Source of the DNA: Candidatus Nanosynbacter sp. TM7-074 | GTDB taxonomy: Bacteria; Patescibacteriota; Saccharimonadia; Saccharimonadales; Saccharimonadaceae | Direction: 5' to 3' | Assembly: GCF_041006295.1 (NCBI RefSeq) | Contig: NZ_CP158487.1 | Coordinates: 248,001-312,000 of the forward strand | DNA: 64,000 nt | In this document: positions 55,240-63,678 of the stretch, piece by piece | How the letters are laid out: each line of letters starts with the position of its first letter | Numbering within the stretch: the stretch's first letter is position 1 | Position numbers and translations under genes: made by a program | Notes under the pieces: generated by a model | What the model saw: only the letters and a program-made list of their open reading frames with translations | Told to the model about the DNA's origin: nothing | Databases searched by the model: none

Positions 55240-56373
55240 ATGAAAGTACGTATTGAGATAGACACAAAAACGTTCGTGCGGTTTTGGTTAGTGGTAATGG
55301 GTTTTGGCCTGGCCGGCCTAGCAATTTACTCCGCAAAGGACGCGCTTATCTTGTTGGGGATTTCCTTATTCTTGGCATTAGCTCTGAATCGTCCCGTGGC
55401 GGCGATTGCTAAAAAACTACCAGGTAAAAGTCGATTGGGTGGCACGGCTCTGGCTTATACGACATTGGTGCTTCTATTAGGATGTGTGGCGTGGTTTGTG
55501 GTACCGCCAATCGTCCAGCAATCCGCCAAATTTGTTGAAAGTGTACCGAGCTTGATTGACCAAACTGGCTCACAGTGGCATGGCTTTAATGAGTTAATTG
55601 ATAAAAATGGCTTACGTCCGCAGGTTGACGCGACGTTAAATAACCTGAGGCAGCAGGCTTCGTCTTGGGCTGCTAGCGCTGGTACTAGCTTGATCTCAAG
55701 CGTAGGTTCATTGGCGGCGTTTCTGGGGTCGTTATTCTTGGTGCTAGTCCTGTCATTCTTGATGTTGCTGGAGGGACCGATGTGGATGAAGCGCCTATGG
55801 GGTCTTTATAACGACCAGGAAAAAATGGAGCGACATAAAAAACTGGTTGGGCGCATGTATAACGTGGTTACGGGCTACGTCTCTGGGCAATTAACAGTTT
55901 CTGGAATTGACGCGATACTGTCAGGATTTGTGGTGTTCGTGCTCAGTCTGGCATTTCCGGCTATTGATTCAAACTTGGCAATGTTGACCGTCATGGTTAC
56001 GTTCGTGTTGACGCTTATCCCAATGTTTGGCGCCACTCTGGCTGGGCTACTGATTTCGCTACTGCTATTCTTCAATAACGTCACCGCTGGCGTGATCTAT
56101 GCCATATATTTCATCGTCTATCAGCAGATTGAGAACAATTTCATCGCACCGTCAATTCAGTCAAAGAAATTAGAACTATCGGCGCTGATGGTGTTGTCGT
56201 CAGTGACAATCGGTCTCTATGTTGGCGGGCTTTTGGGAAGCTTGATTGCCATTCCGACGGCTGGCGTAGTTAGGGTGTTGCTGGAGAATTATTTGGAACA
56301 GGCTCGACTAAATCGTATTGAGAGTGAAAAACCGCTGAATAAATTAATGAAGAAATTGAAAAACGAAAGTTAA
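55240..56373 (+). CDS. AI-2E/PerM-family transporter
   Basis: 377 residues, about 8 helices in UPF0118 layout: an N-terminal pair, a hydrophilic loop (90-160), and the C-terminal YQQIENNFIAPSIQSKKLELSALMVLSSVTIGLYVGGLLGSLIAIPTA-type signature (key residues QQIENNFI). It follows the ABC permease by 2 bp in the same operon. Substrate unknown; the family includes ion antiporters. Confidence 0.88.
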   Translation: MKVRIEIDTKTFVRFWLVVMGFGLAGLAIYSAKDALILLGISLFLALALNRPVAAIAKKLPGKSRLGGTALAYTTLVLLLGCVAWFVVPPIVQQSAKFVESVPSLIDQTGSQWHGFNELIDKNGLRPQVDATLNNLRQQASSWAASAGTSLISSVGSLAAFLGSLFLVLVLSFLMLLEGPMWMKRLWGLYNDQEKMERHKKLVGRMYNVVTGYVSGQLTVSGIDAILSGFVVFVLSLAFPAIDSNLAMLTVMVTFVLTLIPMFGATLAGLLISLLLFFNNVTAGVIYAIYFIVYQQIENNFIAPSIQSKKLELSALMVLSSVTIGLYVGGLLGSLIAIPTAGVVRVLLENYLEQARLNRIESEKPLNKLMKKLKNES

Positions 56374-56392
56374 TTAAATCCAGAATGAAAGT

Positions 56393-56418
56393 ATAGCCCG
56401 TTGGATTCAGTGGGCTAT
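56393..56418 (+). terminator. Terminator of the ABC/PerM operon
   Basis: ATAGCCC (56393-56399) pairs with GGGCTAT (56412-56418). The hairpin includes the stop codon of the convergent cysS gene. Only a short T-tract. Confidence 0.6.
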
Positions 56419-57848
56419 TTCCATGCCCAAATGCTGCCGCTTGGCGTGTCGCGAATGGTGATACCGGCCGCTAGTAGTTCATCGCGAATGCGGTCAGACT
56501 CCTGCCAATCTTTCTCGGTACGGGCGCTGCGTCGCTGGATGATCAATCTTTTCAAATCGTCAGTGATGTCAGGGGTCGATTCCGCCAAATCCAAGCCCAA
56601 AACCTCGTCAATAATTTCAATCAATTGCAACAAACCGCCGCGATGGATTTTTTCTAACGGCGCGTGATCTAGTCGTGAAAACGCCTCGTCGATCAGCGCC
56701 AACGCCCCTGGCGTATCCAAGTTATCATTCAACTTTTCAACCAGCGCCTGCCGCGCCGCCAACAGCGACACGGTACCTTCCTGCTCATCCTTCTCGTCAT
56801 CATCATCCAGCGTGTCGTGCGTCTGGTGTCGCAGCGCCGCATAGCCGCGCCAATGATCTAGTCGCGCCTGGGCTGCCTCTAAAATATCCCAGGTGAAATT
56901 GCCCTCAGTTTGGTAATGCTTGCTAAGAATCGCTAGCTTGAAGGCCATCGGGCTGAAGCCGCGGGCGGTGATGTCACTGAGAGTGATAATGTTACCTAGC
57001 GACTTACTCATCTTGCGGCCGTCGACTTTTATGTGATTATTATGTAGCCAAATTCGAGAAAATTGTTTTCCAGTCAGGCTTTCGCTTTGGGCAATTTCGT
57101 TGGTGTGATGCACCGGAATATGGTCGATGCCACCAGTGTGAATGTCGATTGTATAACCCAGCGTCTCTCGAGCAATCGTCGAACACTCCAAATGCCAGCC
57201 CGGAAAACCGATGCCCCATGGACTGTTCCACTCCATATCGCGCTTGGCGTTGGTCGGTGAGAATTTCCAGACGGCGAAGTCGGTGATGCTGCGCTTGCCC
57301 TCGACGCTGACCCGCGCGCCCGCCTCCAGTCCTGCTATATCTAGCCGCGCCAATTTTCCGTAATCCTTCAAAAGGGACGTATCAAAATACATGCCGTCGC
57401 CGTCAATTTTATACAAAAATCCCTTTCCGTCTAGTCCCTTGGCAAAGTCGATTTGCTGCTGGATATAGTCTGTTGCCCGCACTAAATGGTCGGGCCGCAC
57501 CAGCTTCAACACGTCGTAAGCCTCGCGGTTGGCTATAGAAATATATCTTTCTGCCACGTCCCATGCAGTCTTACCCTCGCGGCGCGCCCCCTTCTCCATC
57601 TTGTCCTCGCCATTATCATCATCGCTAGTCAAATGTCCAACGTCGGTGATATTTTGCGTGCGAATCACTGAGATATTTTGCCAGCGCAATAAGCGAACTA
57701 GTACATCCCAATAGATATAGCCAACCCAGTTGCCAATGTGCGGCTGCGAATACACCGTCAGCCCGCAGGTGTAGATCTTGACTGCTTCTCTGTCAAGCGC
57801 CTTCAATTCGTCTTTTTTTCTAGTGAGCGTGTTATAGAGTTTTATCAT
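56415..57848 (-). CDS. cysS: Cysteinyl-tRNA synthetase
   Basis: 477 residues, class I synthetase. Zinc ligand C28 in YTCGLTVY, HIGN (37-40), KMSKSLGN motif in the second half, and DALE-domain sequence towards the C-terminus. Length typical. Minus-strand TACAAT ends 7 bp before the ATG. Confidence 0.96.
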   Translation of the reverse strand: MIKLYNTLTRKKDELKALDREAVKIYTCGLTVYSQPHIGNWVGYIYWDVLVRLLRWQNISVIRTQNITDVGHLTSDDDNGEDKMEKGARREGKTAWDVAERYISIANREAYDVLKLVRPDHLVRATDYIQQQIDFAKGLDGKGFLYKIDGDGMYFDTSLLKDYGKLARLDIAGLEAGARVSVEGKRSITDFAVWKFSPTNAKRDMEWNSPWGIGFPGWHLECSTIARETLGYTIDIHTGGIDHIPVHHTNEIAQSESLTGKQFSRIWLHNNHIKVDGRKMSKSLGNIITLSDITARGFSPMAFKLAILSKHYQTEGNFTWDILEAAQARLDHWRGYAALRHQTHDTLDDDDEKDEQEGTVSLLAARQALVEKLNDNLDTPGALALIDEAFSRLDHAPLEKIHRGGLLQLIEIIDEVLGLDLAESTPDITDDLKRLIIQRRSARTEKDWQESDRIRDELLAAGITIRDTPSGSIWAWK

Positions 57849-57890
57849 TAGTTCTATTGTACGTCACTCTGGTGGCTTTTTCAAAATTGA

Positions 57891-58014
57891 TATAAAAATA
57901 ACCCCGGATGGGGCTTGATAACAATTTCAAGGAATAGCGACAAGCAGATGAAGATATAAGATTAGATGCCGATTGTGATATCAGTTCGATATCACCGTCT
58001 GCTTGTCGCTATTC
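57891..58014 (-). terminator. Structured 3' region and terminator of the beta-repeat protein gene
   Basis: Two elements. A perfect 17-bp stem, 57932-57948 with 57998-58014 (core TAGCGACAAGCAGA), encloses an 8-bp hairpin GTGATATC/GATATCAC (57975-57995). Downstream on the minus strand, CCCC-ATCC-GGGG (57902-57913) is followed by TTATTTTTA. Confidence 0.7.
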
Positions 58015-58030
58015 GTCAGGAAGTACTCGC

Positions 58031-58594
58031 TTAGAGCCTGTATTCTACTCCCACGACAAACCTAAATTTGCCGCCACTGGTTGTTCCGACACAGGCTTCT
58101 TGATAGCCAGTGAAAGAATCAATGAAGCGAGCCCGATCTTCAACTATTGCGTGGATCTTCCACCCGTGTACAAGGGTTTCCTTGTCGGTGTACCGGGGCA
58201 TGTCGCTGGATCTGTAGATAGTGGCGTCTCCTCTGGGTGTAAAAATGGTTGAGTCTCCGTGTTTGACGACGATTTCCTCGCCAGCGATTATTGCCTCCCC
58301 CGTGTTGTCGAAGATGCGGATCGTTCCTCTTGAGATTAGGATCGATTTATCACCCATTTTCAATTGGATGTCCGATCCTTTGACTTTTATGTACGATCCG
58401 TCAGGGGTGATGATCACCTCTCCGCTCAACGCGAAGAGGCGATCATCACCTATCTTGATGTCAAGATCTTCTCCGTCTCTGACGTAAAAGCGACCTTCAT
58501 CGACAGCCTGGATTACACCCCTAGAGCCTTCAATGCTGACAAGATTTCCATCTTTCAGCGTGAATGTTATAGGCTTCTCTTCCTTGGAGGTCAT
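58031..58594 (-). CDS. Unknown beta-repeat protein with conserved RNA leader
   Basis: 187 residues, no recognised family. After an acidic/basic start the protein is a series of roughly 20-residue beta-rich units (GNLVSIEGSRGVIQAV, GEDLDIKIGDDRLFAL, GSYIKVKGSDIQLKMG, GDSTIFTPRGDATIY), suggesting a beta-helix or solenoid. No signal peptide. ATG 58594 has a GAAGGG ribosome binding site; the frame to 58690 would run into the leader hairpin. Its leader starts with the same 53-nt RNA block as the gene at 5524-5898 and then has a 25-bp hairpin. Function unknown. Confidence 0.65.
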   Translation of the reverse strand: MTSKEEKPITFTLKDGNLVSIEGSRGVIQAVDEGRFYVRDGEDLDIKIGDDRLFALSGEVIITPDGSYIKVKGSDIQLKMGDKSILISRGTIRIFDNTGEAIIAGEEIVVKHGDSTIFTPRGDATIYRSSDMPRYTDKETLVHGWKIHAIVEDRARFIDSFTGYQEACVGTTSGGKFRFVVGVEYRL

Positions 58595-58670
58595 TTTCTT
58601 TCCCTTCTCTTTCTCGCAGCGATTGTCGCTATCTTTATTTTTCAATAAAGAACTCCACGCCGCATGACTG

Positions 58671-58737
58671 GGCGCGAAACGAGATTTCAATTGTCAAATG
58701 TTTTAGCTTTTCGACAATTGAAATCCCGCTTCGCGCC
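58671..58737 (-). promoter_or_regulatory. 25-bp hairpin in the leader of the beta-repeat protein
   Basis: Arms 58671-58695 and 58713-58737 are complementary over all 25 positions (two G-T pairs), loop 17 nt. As RNA it is an uninterrupted duplex, long enough for RNase III. It lies between the conserved leader block and the ribosome binding site. Confidence 0.8.
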
Positions 58738-58767
58738 TTTGGGCTTTGTCCTATAATCTTACATCTG

Positions 58768-58820
58768 CTTGTCAAGATACACTTTTGGACAAGGATGTAC
58801 TCAACTCGTCAACAAAAGCT
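58768..58820 (-). promoter_or_regulatory. Conserved 53-nt 5' leader RNA motif, copy B
   Basis: Matches copy A (6042-6094) at 47 of 53 positions, with all three stem segments (GACGAG, CTTGTC, GACAAG) identical. Starts a few bases downstream of the -10 box. Confidence 0.6.
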
Positions 58821-58827
58821 ACTTCTA

Positions 58828-58856
58828 TTTATATCATACTAGTGTAAAAAAGTCAA
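58828..58856 (-). promoter_or_regulatory. Promoter of the beta-repeat protein gene
   Basis: Minus-strand TTGACT (58851-58856), 17-bp spacer, TATAAA (58828-58833). Confidence 0.72.
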
Positions 58857-58858
58857 CA

Positions 58859-59839
58859 CTAATCTACTTCTCGCAAAGCTTGATCTGTTGCCGTCACCAA
58901 TTCCCGCACGGCCTCGTCATAATTCTCGTACACGCGGAAGCCGGCCGCGTACGGATGGCCGCCGCCGCCGAAGTAGCCAGCCACGGTGTCGGCGATCGGT
59001 AAGTTGCCGCGCAGGCGGGCGGTCAGTTTGCCGTCGGGATAGGTTTTAATGACGCATGAAAGCGCCACGCCCTCGACCAACCGCAGTTCGTCGCCTATCA
59101 GCGCGCCGGGGTTGTAGGCGTCGCTGTACTGTTGAATCTCCTCAAATGGCACGTGCACCAACGCCAATTGTCCGCCCAGTAAATATTCGATTCGCTCAAT
59201 CAACTTGCCTTTGTACGCCAAAATCTCGGGCGATTTTTTCATAAATTCGCGCCGTCGCTCCTCGATTTCGGCATTGGAGGCGCCGAGTGTAGTCAATTCA
59301 CCAGCCACATGAAAGGTTGACGCGGTGGTGTTTGGCGTGGTGAGACCCAGGCTGTCAGACATGATGGCGATGAGGAGGTCTTCGGCGGCTTGCTGGTTGA
59401 TAGTCCAGCCAGCATGGGTGAACAATTGGTACAATAATTCCCCGGTGGCCACCACGGTATCAGAGAGCATGGTGTGTTCAAAACTCAGCGTTGACTCGGC
59501 AGTGTGGTGGTCAATAACAAGTATCGGATGTGTTTCCAGAAAATGTCTTACTCCAGGTGTTTCTAGTACCTTACTAAGCAATACGTCGGCGCTAGTGTCA
59601 ACAATAATGGCGGCGTCAGCCTGTGCTGGAAAATCGCCGACTACCCTGTCCCAGCCGCGGATGTAACGCAGGTATTTGGGGATGTCGACCGGACAATACA
59701 GGGTTACGGTTTTACCGAGGTCGCTCAGCACCTCCTCTAGAGCCAGACTAGACCCTAAGCTGTCGCCGTCAGGATTTTCAGCTTGGATAATTACTATATT
59801 ATTTGCAGATTGGATAAATTGTTTAGCTGTATCGAGCAT
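58859..59839 (-). CDS. DHH/DHHA1 phosphoesterase (NrnA-like)
   Basis: 326 residues. The DHH domain has NPDGDSLGSSLAL and VIDHHTAEST; the DHHA1 domain ends with the glycine-rich FGGGGHPYAAGF. NrnA-like enzymes degrade short oligoribonucleotides, and relatives cleave pAp or cyclic dinucleotides; the exact substrate is not clear. Minus-strand TATAAT ends 6 bp before the ATG. Confidence 0.92.
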   Translation of the reverse strand: MLDTAKQFIQSANNIVIIQAENPDGDSLGSSLALEEVLSDLGKTVTLYCPVDIPKYLRYIRGWDRVVGDFPAQADAAIIVDTSADVLLSKVLETPGVRHFLETHPILVIDHHTAESTLSFEHTMLSDTVVATGELLYQLFTHAGWTINQQAAEDLLIAIMSDSLGLTTPNTTASTFHVAGELTTLGASNAEIEERRREFMKKSPEILAYKGKLIERIEYLLGGQLALVHVPFEEIQQYSDAYNPGALIGDELRLVEGVALSCVIKTYPDGKLTARLRGNLPIADTVAGYFGGGGHPYAAGFRVYENYDEAVRELVTATDQALREVD

Positions 59840-59959
59840 ATATTTATTATAACAAATAGTTTTTTATGTCTTTTGTGGGAATTTTAGGGACTTAATTTAT
59901 AGTTATATAGAGACGCGTAACAGATACACTAAAAACGTAAACATTTTTATAAATTATTA

Positions 59960-60015
59960 TTGACAAAATATAAAAATTGTGCTAGTATGGGAACATAAAG
60001 CCCGAATATTGGGCT
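59960..60015 (+). promoter_or_regulatory. Promoter and hairpin leader of the LPXTG protein
   Basis: TTGACA (59960-59965), 17-bp spacer, TAGTAT (59983-59988). The roughly 40-nt leader has hairpin AGCCC-GAATATT-GGGCT and an AGAGGAG ribosome binding site, unlike the leaderless neighbours; this fits a highly expressed surface protein. Confidence 0.75.
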
Positions 60016-60031
60016 GGAAAGAGGAGTTTTT

Positions 60032-61180
60032 ATGAACAAATTTAAGAAAATCGGCATCGCTATTTCTCTGGGAATCGCTTTGTTCGGTGGAATTTGGCTA
60101 GCATCGCCTTCACAGGCTGCCGGCTGTAACAAATTTAATGTCGTTTACTGCGGCACCAATTCTATGTCAGAATTGCAATCGGCATATAGCCGTTCGGAGA
60201 TTAAATCTCTATATAGTCAATGGTATATTACTGAAACCATGATTCAGGGTGGCTCAAACATGCGTGAAGGCGTGGTTGACGCAAGCGGTAATATTACAGT
60301 TGACGGTCGAGTTGTGGCTACAAACGCCGTAACCGTACAGTCTAAGGCTGGTACTCTTCAGCCTGCCCCGCAACGTACATATAGCGCGGCTGGTTATACT
60401 TACTATCAATACACGACTGGTCAGAGCTTCGTTGATGGTCCTAAGAGCTACCGAATCTATGCATGGTTTGATGACAATGGTAAGTTTATCACCGGCGTTA
60501 TTAAGGATTGTGGTAACCCAGTTTGGGGTCCACCAACAACACCTCCAGCAAAGCCAGCGTTAACATGTGACGTCTTGCAAGTAGCTGAAGTTTCTCGTGA
60601 CACGTTTAAGTTTAGTACAAAAGCAACAGCTAAAGACGGCGCAACTATCACCAGCTACACTTACGACTTCGGTGATGGTAATACTCAGACAACTACCTCA
60701 TCTGAAATCCAACACACTTACGCAAAATCCGGTAACTATAAAGTTACTGTTACGGTAAACGGCAAAGAGACTGGCGAAGTTAAAAGACAGAGTCCAAACT
60801 GTGAAAAGACCATTACGGTTAAAGACGAACCTCAAATTCAAGTTTGTGATTTAGCAACAAAGAAGTATCCAGTAACTATTAAAGAGTCTGAATTCAATGA
60901 GAAAAAGCACTCAAAGAATCCAAATGACTGTAAAGAGGCTCCTTCTAAGATTAAGGTGTGTGTGATTAAGACTAAAGAAATTCGTGAAATTAAGAAAGAA
61001 GAATTCAACGAGTTAAATCATACGACGGATATGAGTAAGTGTCAGGAAACTCCTACCACTCCTACACCTTCTCCAGAGTTGCCAAAGACCGGTGCAGGTG
61101 ATGTGATTATGCCAGCACTAGGCCTGGGTGGATTGACCGCAGCTACTGTCGCTTACGTTGTTAGCCGCCGCCAAATGTAA
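60032..61180 (+). CDS. LPXTG-anchored surface protein with PKD domain
   Basis: 382 residues. Signal peptide (about 1-30, cleavage near SQAAG), an N-terminal domain of unknown type (31-165), a PKD-like domain (about 185-265, YTYDFGDGNTQTTT), two related repeats of about 30 residues (VCD..EFNEKKH..DC and VCV..EFNELNH..KC), a Pro/Thr spacer, and the sorting signal LPKTG near residue 350 with hydrophobic stretch and RRQ tail. Candidate substrate for the sortase at 19263-20618. Probable adhesin or surface display protein. Confidence 0.88.
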   Translation: MNKFKKIGIAISLGIALFGGIWLASPSQAAGCNKFNVVYCGTNSMSELQSAYSRSEIKSLYSQWYITETMIQGGSNMREGVVDASGNITVDGRVVATNAVTVQSKAGTLQPAPQRTYSAAGYTYYQYTTGQSFVDGPKSYRIYAWFDDNGKFITGVIKDCGNPVWGPPTTPPAKPALTCDVLQVAEVSRDTFKFSTKATAKDGATITSYTYDFGDGNTQTTTSSEIQHTYAKSGNYKVTVTVNGKETGEVKRQSPNCEKTITVKDEPQIQVCDLATKKYPVTIKESEFNEKKHSKNPNDCKEAPSKIKVCVIKTKEIREIKKEEFNELNHTTDMSKCQETPTTPTPSPELPKTGAGDVIMPALGLGGLTAATVAYVVSRRQM

Positions 61181-61200
61181 CAGGCTAAGCTAATAGAAAA

Positions 61201-61228
61201 ATACCCGCCATAATCAGGCGGGTATTTT
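61201..61228 (+). terminator. Terminator of the LPXTG gene
   Basis: 9-bp perfect stem ATACCCGCC (61201-61209) with GGCGGGTAT (61217-61225), then TTTATTT. Confidence 0.88.
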
Positions 61229-61248
61229 ATTTAGTTTAAGTCGTAAGA

Positions 61249-61866
61249 TTATAGTTTTTTTCGACCTTCTAAGGCGTGCGTTAATGTAATCTGGTCGGCA
61301 TATTCAAGGTCGACGCCGACTGGGATGCCGCGCGCCAAGCGAGTAATAGTGGTGCCTAATCCAGCTTCCTGGATGTAGCGCTGTAAGAATAAAGCGGTAG
61401 ACTCACCTTCGACTGAAGCGTTAGTGGCAATAATAATTTCCTGTACGTCGTCGGTTTTTATGCGCTCAATTAGCTCAGGAATATGTAGTTGCTCTGGTCC
61501 AATATTATCGATTGGCGAAATCACGCCACCCAGTACATGATAGGTGCCGGTAAATTGTTTTGTTCTTTCTAGAGCAATAATATCTAGTGGCTCTTCAACT
61601 ACGCAAACAAGCTGTCTATTTCTGCCCTGGTCTGTGTATAGTGGTGAAACGTCGTCGCTAGCATCAATCAGTGCAAATGTTTTTGGGCAAGTTTTTACAT
61701 AGTTATGTAGTCGATCCAGTGAGTGTGCCAACTGCTTGGCAGATTTAGGATCACGGCGTAAAACCGCGTAAGCGTATCTCTCTGCTGTCCGCGGTCCTAC
61801 TCCGGGTAAATTACCAAAATCATCAATTAAAGCCGTTAAGGCTTTGGGTAAAATGTCAGTTGACAT
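61249..61866 (-). CDS. recR: Recombination mediator RecR, degenerate zinc finger
   Basis: 205 residues. Helix-hairpin-helix (LPGVGPRTAERYAYAVLRRD), TOPRIM domain (LVCVVEEPLDIIALE, GVISPIDNIGPEQL, IIIATNASVEGEST, LARGIPVGVDLEYAD) and the C-terminal Walker-like end. The Cys4 zinc finger of E. coli RecR is eroded: only one of the four cysteines remains (KTCPKTF), the rest replaced by DASDDVSPLYTDQG. Works in RecFOR-type loading of RecA. Cotranscribed with ybaB (4-bp gap), the usual pairing. Confidence 0.93.
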   Translation of the reverse strand: MSTDILPKALTALIDDFGNLPGVGPRTAERYAYAVLRRDPKSAKQLAHSLDRLHNYVKTCPKTFALIDASDDVSPLYTDQGRNRQLVCVVEEPLDIIALERTKQFTGTYHVLGGVISPIDNIGPEQLHIPELIERIKTDDVQEIIIATNASVEGESTALFLQRYIQEAGLGTTITRLARGIPVGVDLEYADQITLTHALEGRKKL

Positions 61867-61870
61867 AATC

Positions 61871-62161
61871 TTAGAATGGCAAGTTTCCTAGACCACCCAT
61901 CAATGGTTTCATGGTCTCGGCGGCAACCTCCTGAGCCTTAGCCATGCCGTCACGAACCGCAATTTCAATCCAGTGTTCTAATTCTTCAATATTCTCTAAG
62001 TCAACCATTTCTGGGTCAATTTTTACTGACTTGATTTTTAGCTCACCGCTAATTTGCACCACTACCGCACCATCGCCAGCCTCAACTTCAATGATCTCCT
62101 TGCCTAATTGCTTCTGTGCTTTACGTAGCTGTTGCAGCATTTTTACTTGATCAAATGCCAT
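61871..62161 (-). CDS. YbaB/EbfC nucleoid-associated protein
   Basis: 96 residues, small DNA-binding dimer: MLQQLRKAQKQLGKEI helix, GDGAVVVQISGELKIKSVKIDPE strands. Located directly upstream of recR as in most bacteria. AGGAGG ribosome binding site. Confidence 0.92.
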   Translation of the reverse strand: MAFDQVKMLQQLRKAQKQLGKEIIEVEAGDGAVVVQISGELKIKSVKIDPEMVDLENIEELEHWIEIAVRDGMAKAQEVAAETMKPLMGGLGNLPF

Positions 62162-62193
62162 ATTCCTCCTTATTTAATATGTATAATTATACC

Positions 62194-63657
62194 TTATTTT
62201 TTGTCAGATGTGTAGATGTAGAAGCGGTCCCCGCCCTGGTTGTGTTCGCTGACGATAATTGAAGATAAATGGCTTGAATAGGTTTTTGGTATGGTGGTTT
62301 TTGCGGCATGGCTGACGTATAGTGTTTGTCCGACTTTTTCTGGTGCTGTGCGGATAATTGATATTTTATGATAACTATGTTTTTGGAGCGCTTCGTAAAT
62401 TGGCGATTCTTCTTTGCTGACTAATATAGAGAACGAATCAGTTGGTGCGGTATTTTTCTGTAAGAGAGACAAGTCTTTATTAAAATGTGAAACAGCCTCT
62501 GGGAAATAGCGATAACTATCAATGTAGCGGAAACTACCACCCGTTACCATGACGATAATTAAGAGAGATATAAGAACTAATCCTGTGCCGCGAGCGTAAG
62601 GGTTGCGCGGGAAAAGCCCGTACCACATGGACATTAGAGACTCTAGGCCGACTGCTAGCAGAATGAATAGCGGAACGATGACAATTGGTGTTAAGCTTGG
62701 CTGGAAGATTAGTAGGGCTATTGCTAAAACTAGCCATGACCAAATCATAAATGAGCGGGCGCTGCCAATTTTTTGGAAACTGCGAACCAATCCTAATCCG
62801 ATCAGAATCATAGCGTTAAAGTCCATGATCGGTGTAATTTGGTTGCCTACGACTGACGGGAAGATGCGAAGATAGGTGTAATATAGGGTTTTAAGATTGG
62901 CAAACATATCAAAACTGAGATTATTAATGCCAATGAGACTATGAAATAGCGCGTGAGATTTATAACACAGAAAGCCAATTCCGAGAATTATTGCGAGTAG
63001 AATAGTCAACGGTAAAATCCAGGCCCCTCGATGTTTTCTGGAGATAAGAAAGTAGCGTGGGTGTGGGTGGAGAAAGGCGATGATTAGGAGTCCTAAATTG
63101 ATATACCAAAGATATGGGGTAAAGAGACTGAAAGCCGTGGTGATGGCTAGCCCGATTCTCCAGAGTGAAGCTTTTGGCGCTTTCTGAAGGATGAGCGTCG
63201 CAAAAAGTAGTGTTAGGGCGGTATAGAAAATATATAAAACGCCAACGGTTGCGCTCTGTCCTATGAATAGGAATTGACCGGTGCTGATCATGATGAGTAG
63301 CGATAATATGGTTGTGGAGGGCTTGAACCAGCGTTTAAGTAGAAAGAATATGGCTATGGAGCTAATAATCGACAGTAGGACGGCTGGGGCTTTAATTGTC
63401 AGTAAGCTGACGCCAAATAGCTTGAAAAATGCTAGCTGAAGTAGATGAAACGGTAAGTTGGCTGTGGCAAGTCCTTCTGAGCTAAATTTCAAGTGGTTTG
63501 TGGTATTAACCATGTCAATTTCTGCTTGAGACAGTCCGCCCGGTGCGTGTAAAGCTGAAACCGTAACAGCCCCTATGTACAATAATACCAACAGAGTATA
63601 TCCGAAAGCATAGCGCCATCGGTAAAGAAAAATATCAGTAACTTTTTGCTTTTTCAT
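62194..63657 (-). CDS. GT-C type membrane glycosyltransferase (ArnT/PMT-like)
   Basis: 487 residues with about 11 membrane helices. The first outer loop has ETD-like GGLSQAEIDM, where GT39/GT83 enzymes carry a catalytic acidic residue. Leu/Phe-rich helices and a soluble C-terminal domain (about 390-487) follow. Probably transfers sugar from a polyprenyl-phosphate donor to envelope components; substrates unknown. Minus-strand TATAAT ends 7 bp before the ATG. Confidence 0.75.
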   Translation of the reverse strand: MKKQKVTDIFLYRWRYAFGYTLLVLLYIGAVTVSALHAPGGLSQAEIDMVNTTNHLKFSSEGLATANLPFHLLQLAFFKLFGVSLLTIKAPAVLLSIISSIAIFFLLKRWFKPSTTILSLLIMISTGQFLFIGQSATVGVLYIFYTALTLLFATLILQKAPKASLWRIGLAITTAFSLFTPYLWYINLGLLIIAFLHPHPRYFLISRKHRGAWILPLTILLAIILGIGFLCYKSHALFHSLIGINNLSFDMFANLKTLYYTYLRIFPSVVGNQITPIMDFNAMILIGLGLVRSFQKIGSARSFMIWSWLVLAIALLIFQPSLTPIVIVPLFILLAVGLESLMSMWYGLFPRNPYARGTGLVLISLLIIVMVTGGSFRYIDSYRYFPEAVSHFNKDLSLLQKNTAPTDSFSILVSKEESPIYEALQKHSYHKISIIRTAPEKVGQTLYVSHAAKTTIPKTYSSHLSSIIVSEHNQGGDRFYIYTSDKK

Positions 63658-63678
63658 TGGTATGATTATAGCACAATT

